A program made the translations under genes and the position numbers. This document shows positions 36,689 to 44,158 of a DNA stretch of 64,000 nt, piece by piece (position 1 is the stretch's first letter; each line of letters opens with the position of its first letter). Origin of the DNA: Edwardsiella tarda ATCC 15947 = NBRC 105688 (GTDB lineage Bacteria; Pseudomonadota; Gammaproteobacteria; Enterobacterales; Enterobacteriaceae); NCBI RefSeq assembly GCF_003113495.2, contig NZ_CP084506.1, positions 3,576,683 through 3,640,682 on the forward strand. Reading direction: 5' to 3'. The notes below the pieces were generated by a model. That model made no database searches. It worked only from the letters and a program-made list of their open reading frames with translations, and was not told where the DNA came from.

Positions 36689-37426
36689 TCAGTCCGGGAG
36701 CGCCTGTAGGATGGTATGACTCGTAAAGCGGAGAAAACTGGGAGAGTGGTCTAACTCTTGGCGTTTCTCCTTATCGACGTTGGCCAAGCGTCCATTCGGC
36801 TGCATGTGCCAGTAGTGTAGGCGTTGCAATGCCGGGCTGCGGCTACAGGGCCAGGCCATGTCATGATGGATGGCGCTCAAGGTCTCAACCTGAGGCGTTA
36901 TGCTGGATCGCAGCTTACCGGCGCCGGGCTGGATATGTAGGGTCGGCAGCCCGCTGTCGCCGAGCCCAGAGATTTTTAAGATCGACTGGCGGATGGTCCA
37001 GAGCTGGGTTATCGCCTCTAAACGATCCTCCTGCCGGGCAATCCAGGCTTTCTCTGTGTTACTCAACCACTGTTGTTGCAAGGGGATAAATCCCCCTTGG
37101 CGCGCTCGGATCACCTCGATGTCGAGGCCAACCTGACCGGTGCAGCCTAGCATCACACCGACGATATGGCCGGCGTAGGCCAGGCTAAAGTCGGGCAGCG
37201 TTGGATCGATAAAGAAAGGGCGACCATGGCGGTCGATCGCCGTGCGTGGCAACTTACTGTAGCCATACAGAATCGCCATCAGTTCGGCTAGTGCCACGCG
37301 GGCATGCAGATAGCGCTCACGTCGCTTGGGTGAGTAGTGGAGCGAGGTGGCGATGACGTCTTCGGTCAGGCGATGGACGTCTAACGGGCGATGCTCTGTG
37401 TTCCACCAGATAAAGTGGCTTTCCAT
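36689..37426 (-). CDS. yieE: YieE, phosphopantetheinyl-transferase-like protein
   Basis: A 245-residue homologue of E. coli YieE. It has a recognisable 4'-phosphopantetheinyl transferase fold: LPDFSLAYAGHIVGV and the metal-binding GLDIEVIRAR. The second motif, normally W..KEA..K, reads WTIRQSILKISG, lacking the usual glutamate and first lysine; E. coli YieE shows a similar deviation (LRRSVLKLTG), so activity is uncertain for the family. The ATG at 37426 has AGGGAG 6 bases upstream. It lies next to adeP, as in E. coli. Confidence 0.82.
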   Translation of the reverse strand: MESHFIWWNTEHRPLDVHRLTEDVIATSLHYSPKRRERYLHARVALAELMAILYGYSKLPRTAIDRHGRPFFIDPTLPDFSLAYAGHIVGVMLGCTGQVGLDIEVIRARQGGFIPLQQQWLSNTEKAWIARQEDRLEAITQLWTIRQSILKISGLGDSGLPTLHIQPGAGKLRSSITPQVETLSAIHHDMAWPCSRSPALQRLHYWHMQPNGRLANVDKEKRQELDHSPSFLRFTSHTILQALPD

Positions 37427-37612
37427 AGTCACTCCCTGCATTATCGAGCCAGATTGTGCGACAGGCGCCGATAAGTTGAGCGCATGTATGTTGTCTATAA
37501 CCCTGAGAATTATTTATCCTTTGGCAAAATTTGATAATTGCCATGTATGTAATGTGTGGCGCAGCGCACTGATTTGCGTCAGTTGGCTGTCGCGAGTGTG
37601 AACTGAGAGGTC

Positions 37613-38321
37613 ATGATGATGGAAAAGAAGGGGTAAGCGCGGGTTCGCCTGGGCCGCGTTGATATTGCTGGTGGTCGGCCTCGCGTGTACGCCATTACGC
37701 GCGTTGTGTTCGGATCTGGCGGCGCTGCGTCAACTGCTCGGTGCATTCGGATTTTGTTATGGGGCGATCGGCTATGTGCTACTTTTCGTCGTTGCCTCGC
37801 TGTTACTGTTTCCGGGCAGCGCCTTGGTGATCGCGGCGGCGCTGCTGTTTGGCGCCTTCTGGGGCACATTGCTCTCCTTGTTGGCCGCGACATTGGCGTC
37901 GGCCTGTGCCTTCTTGTTGGCCCGTCATTTAGGACGTGAGTGGTTATTGTCACGTTTCGGCGATCGTCCCCTGTTTCAACGTATCGCCCGCGGAATCGAT
38001 GCCTATGGCGTCGATTTTTTGATCTTTACCCGCTTAGTCCCCTTGTTCCCCTATAACATCCAGAACTATGCCTATGGGCTGACGGATATCGGCTTCTGGC
38101 GTTATACCCTGATATCGTTCTTAACGTTGTTGCCGGGAACCTGGGTGTATAGTTACCTGGCGGCAACGTTGGCTGAGCAAGGTATCACCTGGCGTGTCAG
38201 TGTGGAGTTGTTGCTGTGTGGACTGCTGTTGTTCGCCTTGACGCAGGCGGCCCGTCGAGTGTATCGGCGTTGTCTGACGGTGGTTCAGGATCAACCCTCA
38301 CGCGTGGAGACTAAGCGATGA
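37613..38321 (+). pseudogene. TVP38/VTT (DedA-like) membrane protein with probable N-terminal frameshift
   Basis: The body (from a possible TTG at 37659 to 38321) encodes a roughly 220-residue VTT-domain membrane protein like E. coli YdjZ, with LLLFPGSALVIAAALLFGAF, FTRLVPLFPYNIQNYAYGLT and LPGTWVYSYLAATLAEQG. It has no in-frame ATG. A run of three ATGs at 37613-37621 with an AGAGG ribosome-binding site reads MMMEKKG and then hits TAA at 37634. Removing one G from the GGGG run (37630-37633) would join this start to the body as MEKKGKRGFAWAALILLVVG, a sensible N-terminus. So this is either a frameshift mutation, a sequencing error, or a gene using TTG. Confidence 0.65.
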
Positions 38322-38911
38322 GTCAGGAAGAGGACGTGATGGAGCACGATGTGCTGTTTCATCAGGCGATGGTCGGGGTGAAGCCTTTACTCTCCGATCG
38401 GGTACAGCTTACCTTGCAGAGCGCACCGAGCGAGGCTCAGCTCGCCCGGCGTGCGGCGGCGCAGCAGGTATCGACGGCGTCGTCGGATTATCTCTCGCTG
38501 GAGGGCGTCGAGATGTTACGCCCCCACGATCTGGTGGGGTTTAAACGCGACGGGATCCAGGAGGGGGTCTACCGTAAGCTACGCCTGGGAAAATATGCGT
38601 TGCAGGCGGTACTGGATTTGCATCGTCATACCCTGAACGAGGCCCGGAGCGCCTTACTACAGTTTATCGCGGACTGTTTAGCTCGCGACATCCGCACCGT
38701 ACTGGTGTTGCATGGTAAGGGGGAGCGTAGCCAGCCCCAGGCGCTGCTGAAGAGTTATGTCAGCGCCTGGCTACCGCAGATCCCCGCGGTGATGGCGCTA
38801 CACAGTGCCGAGCGGCGTCACGGCGGTAGCGGTGCCCTATATGTCCTACTGCGTAAGAGCGAGCGGCGTAAGGCCGATAACCGTGAACGCCATCAGAAGC
38901 GCTTAGGCTGA
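38318..38911 (+). CDS. smrA: DNA endonuclease SmrA (Smr domain)
   Basis: A 197-residue protein with a C-terminal Smr domain: DLHRHTLNEARSALLQFI, VLHGKGERSQ and HGGSGALYVLLRK are the diagnostic blocks. E. coli SmrA (YdaL, 187 residues) nicks DNA in vitro. The start overlaps the preceding gene's stop (ATGA), so the two are coupled. It is the last backbone gene before the island; attL begins 36 bases after its stop. Confidence 0.88.
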   Translation: MSQEEDVMEHDVLFHQAMVGVKPLLSDRVQLTLQSAPSEAQLARRAAAQQVSTASSDYLSLEGVEMLRPHDLVGFKRDGIQEGVYRKLRLGKYALQAVLDLHRHTLNEARSALLQFIADCLARDIRTVLVLHGKGERSQPQALLKSYVSAWLPQIPAVMALHSAERRHGGSGALYVLLRKSERRKADNRERHQKRLG

Positions 38912-38946
38912 ACTTGGCGGGGTTAATCACCCCGCCGCCCTCTCAC

Positions 38947-38964
38947 TTATTTGCCGATGCAGAA
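38947..38964 (-). repeat. Left attachment site attL
   Basis: TTATTTGCCGATGCAGAA; on the minus strand it reads TTC TGC ATC GGC AAA TAA, the last codons of an mnmE gene (FCIGK-stop). It matches attR at 16 of 18 positions. It is probably the original chromosomal mnmE tail displaced by insertion. Confidence 0.88.
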
Positions 38965-39068
38965 TGTAAATAATCTATTATCTTCAATTTGTTAGTGGCT
39001 TTTCGTGGGCCGCTTGGGGTACAAGTAACTAAAACAGCATATTGAGAGGCCGCTCACGGGTTCCTGCT

Positions 39069-39120
39069 ATCGTGCAGCGTTCCCACATAGTCCATTATCA
39101 ATCGTGCAGCCTCCCCATAT
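39069..39120 (+). repeat. Two imperfect 20-base direct repeats at the left island end
   Basis: ATCGTGCAGCGTTCCCACAT (39069-39088) and ATCGTGCAGCCTCCCCATAT (39101-39120) match at 17 of 20 positions, 32 bases apart; a weaker related segment follows near 39126-39142. They could be integrase arm sites, transposon-end remnants or iteron-like sites. The 300 bases from attL to about 39280 hold no gene that I can support. Confidence 0.45.
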
Positions 39121-39280
39121 CAATCAATGCGAGGCCCCCACACGCAGTCAAAGCCGCTTTTTAGGTGAGTTTTTAATATATTTTGAACCGGCTATAGCAC
39201 GGCTATCTTAAAGGATAGAGGATAATCACGTTGGGTACGTTTGAACTCAGTCATCATCACGTTCTCCATATTTTAGTCAG

Positions 39281-39656
39281 GAGCGTGCCAACGCTATTCA
39301 GGTCGGGTTAGAGAACGAATCCGGGGCTACGCTGGCACGGCCAGGGCTTCCGACTTCCTGGGTGGCATTACAGGGGAACAGCCGCGCCGAGTTCACCAGC
39401 GCCATCTTGCAGGCTGTAAATGGCATGCTGTTGGATATGCTCGCAGCCGTCGCTCGTAAAGACTATGAAGATCGCCGTCGCAGGCAGCAGCAGGGTATTG
39501 CCAAGGCCAGGGATGAAGGGAAATACCAAGGATGAGAAGAAGCGTCAGCACATCGCTAGGCTGTTGGTGACAGGCCACAGTTATTCCGCGATTCAGGAGA
39601 TGCTTGGTTGCTCAAGGTACCTTATCGCCAGTGTGGCCAAGGAGGCGCGCAGTTAG
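39281..39656 (+). pseudogene. Serine recombinase (resolvase), C-terminal part, frameshifted
   Basis: The first frame (39281 to a TGA at 39533) reads GNSRAEFTSAILQAVNGMLL then DMLAAVARKDYEDRRRRQQQGIAKARDEGKYQG, the end of a serine-recombinase catalytic domain. The following frame continues with DEKKRQHIARLLVTGHSYSAIQEMLGCS, the C-terminal HTH of the same family, to a TAG at 39654. A frameshift near 39530 therefore splits it, and the N-terminal catalytic part with the active serine is missing. It is a decayed resolvase, probably from a Tn3-type transposon or plasmid. Confidence 0.75.
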
Positions 39657-39808
39657 CTCCGGAAGTAGCCATTTTTGATGACTGGCCCACCCTTACGCTT
39701 TGGACGCGGGGTTGCCTTGAGGGTTTTCGCTGTCCAGATAAGTGCGATGCTCAGCGCTGTGAACAGCCCGGCGGGCCAGTGCCAGCAGGTGAGGGCGGCA
39801 AGAGCCAT
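39653..39808 (-). CDS. Small membrane protein (third of three overlapping short ORFs)
   Basis: A 51-residue ORF starting MALAALTCWHWPAGLFTALS, with one hydrophobic segment and a basic tail ending KRKGGPVIKNGYFRS. Its ATG overlaps the stop of the preceding ORF in TAATG, a sign of translational coupling. It ends convergently, overlapping the last bases of the resolvase remnant. I do not recognise it. The coupled arrangement and the membrane character of all three ORFs argue that they are real genes. Confidence 0.45.
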   Translation of the reverse strand: MALAALTCWHWPAGLFTALSIALIWTAKTLKATPRPKRKGGPVIKNGYFRS

Positions 39809-39975
39809 TAACTGCAACCTGGCCGTGATGGGGCGCCTGGTGGCTCATGCCAGTATTGGCCAGCACCATACACCAGCGGCAGACAGATCAGTAGCCAAGC
39901 GAACAGCGTGTTGCCAAGTGCTATCAAGCCCAGCGCAACCACCGCCATGAGGGCGATATCAGCGATCGGTTTCAT
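39808..39975 (-). CDS. Small membrane protein (second of three overlapping short ORFs)
   Basis: A 55-residue ORF beginning MKPIADIALMAVVALGLIAL with about two hydrophobic segments. Its start lies inside the end of the first ORF (stop at 39959) and its stop overlaps the third ORF's start. No function is recognised; small hydrophobic proteins of this kind occur in plasmid maintenance and transfer modules, but that is only a possibility. Confidence 0.5.
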   Translation of the reverse strand: MKPIADIALMAVVALGLIALGNTLFAWLLICLPLVYGAGQYWHEPPGAPSRPGCS

Positions 39976-40078
39976 GGTGTCTCTCTTTTGCATGCGCCTT
40001 GTAGCTATACAGACTCCACACGAAGACAAGCGTGAAGAAGGCCAGCAAGCCTACCATCCCCCAACTGAACGCATCCAT
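39959..40078 (-). CDS. Small membrane protein (first of three overlapping short ORFs)
   Basis: A 39-residue ORF beginning MDAFSWGMVGLLAFFTLVFV, one membrane segment followed by a charged tail KAHAKERHHETDR. Its last 17 bases overlap the next ORF. The layout (acidic N-terminus, single helix, basic/histidine-rich tail) is reminiscent of small subunits of membrane complexes, but no family is recognised. Confidence 0.45.
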   Translation of the reverse strand: MDAFSWGMVGLLAFFTLVFVWSLYSYKAHAKERHHETDR

Positions 40079-40277
40079 CGGGTTACTCCATCACTGAACA
40101 TAATTCCAGCATGGCACCGAAGGCCTTAGTGTTCAATCAACTTGTTGAAAATGTTTATTTTGTTCGTTCGTGACAAAGTTGGAGTTCTGGAATCCTGACA
40201 AGTTTACACCCTGTTTGTTAGGATATAGCCCTATAGATGGGTGTTCCTCAAGGTTTGTTGCCTAAAAAACGACCAGA

Positions 40278-40481
40278 ATGGAGTCCAAAATGGAAGACAG
40301 ATGGTTATCCGTTGATGAAATTGCAGATTACCTCGGCATTAAGCGAGACACGGTATACAAGTAGATTGCAGAGAAAGGTATGCCTGCACACAAGATTGGA
40401 CGTCTTTGGAAATTTAAAAAGGATGAAGTAGATGGCTGGGTACGCGATGGCAAGGCTGGCGAAAGCAGTGATCAAGAATAA
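40278..40481 (+). pseudogene. Excisionase-type HTH protein with in-frame amber codon
   Basis: Reads MESKMEDRWLSVDEIADYLG then IKRDTVYK-stop-IAEKGMPAHKIGRLWKFKKDEV and ends DGWVRDGKAGESSDQE. This is the MerR-like HTH_17/excisionase fold, where the stopped codon is normally tryptophan (TVYKWIAEKG). The TAG at 40362-40364 is one base change from TGG. The rest of the frame is intact, so the mutation is probably recent. The gene lies 24 bases before the DUF499 gene and may have been the regulator of the defence operon. Upstream, 40079-40277 holds no gene and presumably the promoter. Confidence 0.8.
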
Positions 40482-40505
40482 AAAAGCAGATTTAGGAGCA
40501 GTGTA

Positions 40506-43500
40506 ATGAAAACCGTACGTAATGCATGCCAGTTGCAGCCGAAGGCATTGGAAATCAATGTCGGCGATCAAATCGAGCAGCTTGATCAAATAATCAACGA
40601 CACCAATGGCCAAGAGTACTTTAAAAAGACCTTCATCACTGATGGTTTTAAAACATTGCTCGCCAAGGGTATGGCCCGTTTAGCTGGAAAATCAAATGAC
40701 ACTGTCTTCCACCTCAAGCAAGCAATGGGTGGTGGTAAAACCCACTTGATGGTCGGCTTTGGTTTATTGGCCAAAGACGCTGCGCTTCGCAATAGTCACA
40801 TAGGCGCAATGCCATACCAGTCTGATTATGGTTCAGCCAAAATAGCCGCCTTCAACGGGCGTAATAATCCCCACACTTATTTCTGGGGCGAAATAGCGCA
40901 CCAGTTAGGTAGAGAAGGTGTATTCCGGGAGTACTGGGAATCTGGTGCCAAGGCACCAGACGAACAAGCTTGGGTTAACCTATTTGATGGGGATGAACCT
41001 ATTCTTATTTTATTGGATGAGATGCCTCCTTACTTTCATTACTACAGCACCCAAGTACTTGGGCAAGGAACCATTGCAGATGTAGTTACACGGGCTTTCT
41101 CCAATATGCTGACAGCTGCACAGAAGAAAAAGAATGTGTGTATTGTCGTGTCAGACCTTGAAGCCGCCTACGACACAGGGGGCAAGCTGATTCAACGAGC
41201 TTTAGATGATGCTACACAAGAACTTGGGCGTGCAGAGGTTTCAATTACGCCTGTAAATCTGGAGTCAAATGAAATTTATGAAATTCTAAGAAAGCGCTTG
41301 TTTTTAGCTCTTCCTGATAAAAGTGAAATTTCTGAGATCGCCTCTGTTTACGCAACAAGACTTGCTGAAGCAGCTAAAGCCAAAACTGTTGAGCGAAGTG
41401 CTGAGGCTTTAGCAAATGACATTGAATCAACATATCCTTTCCATCCTAGCTTCAAAAGCATAGTTGCACTCTTCAAAGAGAATGAAAAATTCAAACAAAC
41501 GCGGGGTTTGATGGAGTTAGTTTCCCGATTGTTGAAATCCGTTTGGGAAAGTGACGAGGACGTATATTTAATTGGAGCTCAACACTTTGATCTTTCAATC
41601 CACGATGTTAGAGAAAAATTGGCTGAAATATCTGAGATGCGAGATGTTATCGCACGAGATCTTTGGGATTCAACCGATAGTGCACATGCACAAATTATTG
41701 ATTTAAATAGCGGCACCCACTATGCCAAGCAAGTGGGTACAATTTTGCTAACGGCAAGCCTATCAACAGCTGTAAATTCGGTTAAAGGTTTAACTGAGAG
41801 CGAAATGCTTGAGTGCTTGATTGATCCTAATCATCAAGGGAGTGATTACAGAGCTGCATTTGCAGAATTAGCCAAGTCAGCATGGTATCTACATCAAACT
41901 CAAGAAGGCAGAAATTATTTTAGCCATCAAGAAAACCTAACCAAGAAGCTTCAAGGTTATGCAGATAAAGCCCCAGAGAATAAAGTCCGGGAGTTGATTA
42001 GTTTCCGCCTCGAAGAAATGTATCGTCCAGTTACAAAGGAGGCTTACGAAAAAGTGTTGCCACTTCCTGAAATGGATGATGCAGAAGCAGCATTGAAGTC
42101 TTCAAGAGCACTATTAATCATAAGTCCAGATGGAAAAAATCCACCAGGGTTTGTAGCAAATTTCTTTAGAAGCTTAATTAATAAAAACAATATACTTGTT
42201 TTAACTGGTGATAAGTCATCAATTGCAAGTATTGAAAAAGCCGCACGTCATGTTTATGCAGTTACAAAGGCCGATAATGAGATTCCAACCTCTCATCCTC
42301 AACGTAAAGAGCTGGATGAAAAGAAAGCCCAATATGAGCAGGACTTTCAAACGACAGTTCTTACTGTTTTCGATAAAGTATTGTTCCCTGGTAATGGTGG
42401 CGGGCAAGATTTGCTGCGCTCAAAGGCGTTAGATAGTACCTATCCATCAAATGAGTCTTACAATGGCGAACGACAAATAATCAAGACGTTGACGTCTGAC
42501 CCAATCAAACTATATACGCAAATCACAGAAAACTTTGATGCGTTGAGAGCAAGATCTGAGTCATTGCTATTTGGACCTCAGGATGAAGCTCGTAAAACCG
42601 ATTTGCTTGATAAAATGAAGCAAAAGACACAGATGCCATGGCTACCAAGCAAAGGTTTTGAGCAACTTTCAATAGAAGCTTATCAGAGAGGTGTTTGGGA
42701 AGATCTTGGAAATGGATATATCACCAAAAAGCCTAAGCCAAAAACAACAGAAGTGATTGTAAGTGAGGACTCATCACCTGATGATTCTGGAACTGTACGT
42801 TTGAAGATAGATGTTGCCAATGCAGGAAACTGCCCTAGGATACATTATGCGGAGGATGGTGAAGTTTCAGAAAATAGTCCCGTTTTAGGGGAAAATATTC
42901 TGGCAACCAAAGCTTTGCGTGTTCAATTCCTTGCCGTTGATCCAACTGGAAAAAATCTCACAGGGACTCCTACAACATGGAAAAATCGACTAACCATTCG
43001 CAATCGGTTTGATGAAATTGCTAGAACCGTAGAGTTGTTTGTAGCCCCAAAAGGAAACATAAAGTTCACCCTCGATGGCTCAGAAGCCAGAAACGGTGAG
43101 TCATACAATGGACCAATTCAGTTATCCGATCAGGAAACTACGGTTTATGTTTTTGCTGAATGTGATGGATTAGAAGAGAAGCGTAACTTCACTTTTGCGG
43201 AGTCGGGTTCCAAAGAGATTCCCATTGTAAAAGATAAGCCCGCGATCTTAGTGAGCCCCTCTCCAAAACGAATGGACAGCTCAACCAAAACCTATGAAGG
43301 CCTAAAAATTGCGCAGGAAAAGGGCATAGAGTTTGAGCAAGTAAGTCTAATGGTTGGGTCTGCTCCAAAAGTGATTCATTTATCTTTGGGTGAGATGAAA
43401 ATAAGCGCTCAATTTGTTGAAACGGCTTTGGCTCATTTACAAAGTATTCTTAGTCCTGAAGCACCTGTAGTGATGACTTTTAAGAAAGTATATACGAAGA

Positions 43501-43574
43501 CAGGTCATGATTTGGAGCAATTTACCAAGCAATTAGGAATTGAAATTGGAACCGGTGAGGTCGAGCAACGATGA
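40506..43574 (+). CDS. Anti-phage-associated DUF499 AAA-type ATPase
   Basis: A 1022-residue protein of the DUF499 (COG1483) family. Walker A GGGKTH is at residues 75-80 and Walker B LILLDEMPP at about 168-175; the C-terminal third looks beta-rich. It starts at an ATG with AGGAGCAG upstream. It is the first gene of a four-gene operon whose members overlap or abut. DUF499 ATPases, DUF1156 methylases and PLD/SNF2 helicases were predicted to form a defence system from their recurrence in defence islands; I recall PADLOC's name Hma (helicase, methylase, ATPase) for a system of this composition. The ATPase probably powers recognition or regulation of DNA cleavage; its exact role is unknown. Confidence 0.85.
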   Translation: MKTVRNACQLQPKALEINVGDQIEQLDQIINDTNGQEYFKKTFITDGFKTLLAKGMARLAGKSNDTVFHLKQAMGGGKTHLMVGFGLLAKDAALRNSHIGAMPYQSDYGSAKIAAFNGRNNPHTYFWGEIAHQLGREGVFREYWESGAKAPDEQAWVNLFDGDEPILILLDEMPPYFHYYSTQVLGQGTIADVVTRAFSNMLTAAQKKKNVCIVVSDLEAAYDTGGKLIQRALDDATQELGRAEVSITPVNLESNEIYEILRKRLFLALPDKSEISEIASVYATRLAEAAKAKTVERSAEALANDIESTYPFHPSFKSIVALFKENEKFKQTRGLMELVSRLLKSVWESDEDVYLIGAQHFDLSIHDVREKLAEISEMRDVIARDLWDSTDSAHAQIIDLNSGTHYAKQVGTILLTASLSTAVNSVKGLTESEMLECLIDPNHQGSDYRAAFAELAKSAWYLHQTQEGRNYFSHQENLTKKLQGYADKAPENKVRELISFRLEEMYRPVTKEAYEKVLPLPEMDDAEAALKSSRALLIISPDGKNPPGFVANFFRSLINKNNILVLTGDKSSIASIEKAARHVYAVTKADNEIPTSHPQRKELDEKKAQYEQDFQTTVLTVFDKVLFPGNGGGQDLLRSKALDSTYPSNESYNGERQIIKTLTSDPIKLYTQITENFDALRARSESLLFGPQDEARKTDLLDKMKQKTQMPWLPSKGFEQLSIEAYQRGVWEDLGNGYITKKPKPKTTEVIVSEDSSPDDSGTVRLKIDVANAGNCPRIHYAEDGEVSENSPVLGENILATKALRVQFLAVDPTGKNLTGTPTTWKNRLTIRNRFDEIARTVELFVAPKGNIKFTLDGSEARNGESYNGPIQLSDQETTVYVFAECDGLEEKRNFTFAESGSKEIPIVKDKPAILVSPSPKRMDSSTKTYEGLKIAQEKGIEFEQVSLMVGSAPKVIHLSLGEMKISAQFVETALAHLQSILSPEAPVVMTFKKVYTKTGHDLEQFTKQLGIEIGTGEVEQR

Positions 43575-44158
43575 GTAAAACAGTTGACTTCGGTGCACCG
43601 TCTGATTTTGGCATGCATCACTTTTATGTAGAAATTCCCGCAGCACCCCGAGATGCCGTAGTGATTTATGAGGACTATGGCTTCGATGGTGATGAAGCCC
43701 GCAGGGAAACGGTAGAGCGCCGCCTGATTTTGGCAAGGGAGCTATGGACCAAGATTCGCGATGATGCTCGCCGAGATTTCAATGCTCGCCTAAAAGTGAA
43801 AAAACAAGGTTCTGGTACCTGGTCTACCGGAAAAGTAAAGCTCGACCGCTTTCTTGGGCGTGAGTTGTGCGTGCTTGGCTGGGCTGCTGAACATGCCTCT
43901 CCTGACGAATGTCTAGTGATTTGCCAAAAGTGGTTGGCTCTGCGCCCAGAAGAAAGATGGTGGCTTTATAGTAAAACCGCTGCCGAAGCGGGTCGAGACG
44001 ATCAAATGCAGCGCGGCTGGCGTAAAGCGATTTACTGTGCGCTATCGGATGGAGCCAATATTAAATTGGAAACCAAAAGGAAGCCAAAGTCTAAAAAGAT
44101 TCAAGCTGAAGACGAACCCCAGGATCTGTTTGGATTTATGGAAAAGGGAGAGTTTTAA
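43571..44158 (+). CDS. DUF3780 defence-associated protein
   Basis: A 195-residue protein starting MSKTVDFGAPSDFGMHHFYV, which I recognise as the DUF3780 family found with DUF499 and DUF1156 genes. No catalytic motif is evident; the N-terminal half is acidic/aromatic, and the C-terminus is lysine-rich (ETKRKPKSKKIQ) and ends in an acidic helix DLFGFMEKGEF. The ATG overlaps the DUF499 stop (ATGA), and its own stop overlaps the methylase start (TAATG), so the product is likely made in step with both. It may be an adaptor or specificity subunit; that is inference. Confidence 0.78.
   Translation: MSKTVDFGAPSDFGMHHFYVEIPAAPRDAVVIYEDYGFDGDEARRETVERRLILARELWTKIRDDARRDFNARLKVKKQGSGTWSTGKVKLDRFLGRELCVLGWAAEHASPDECLVICQKWLALRPEERWWLYSKTAAEAGRDDQMQRGWRKAIYCALSDGANIKLETKRKPKSKKIQAEDEPQDLFGFMEKGEF

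Noticed and set aside
40362..40364. TAG read as an inserted pyrrolysine
   Set aside because: No pyrrolysine machinery is expected in enterobacteria, and the position is a conserved tryptophan (TGG), so a point mutation is simpler.
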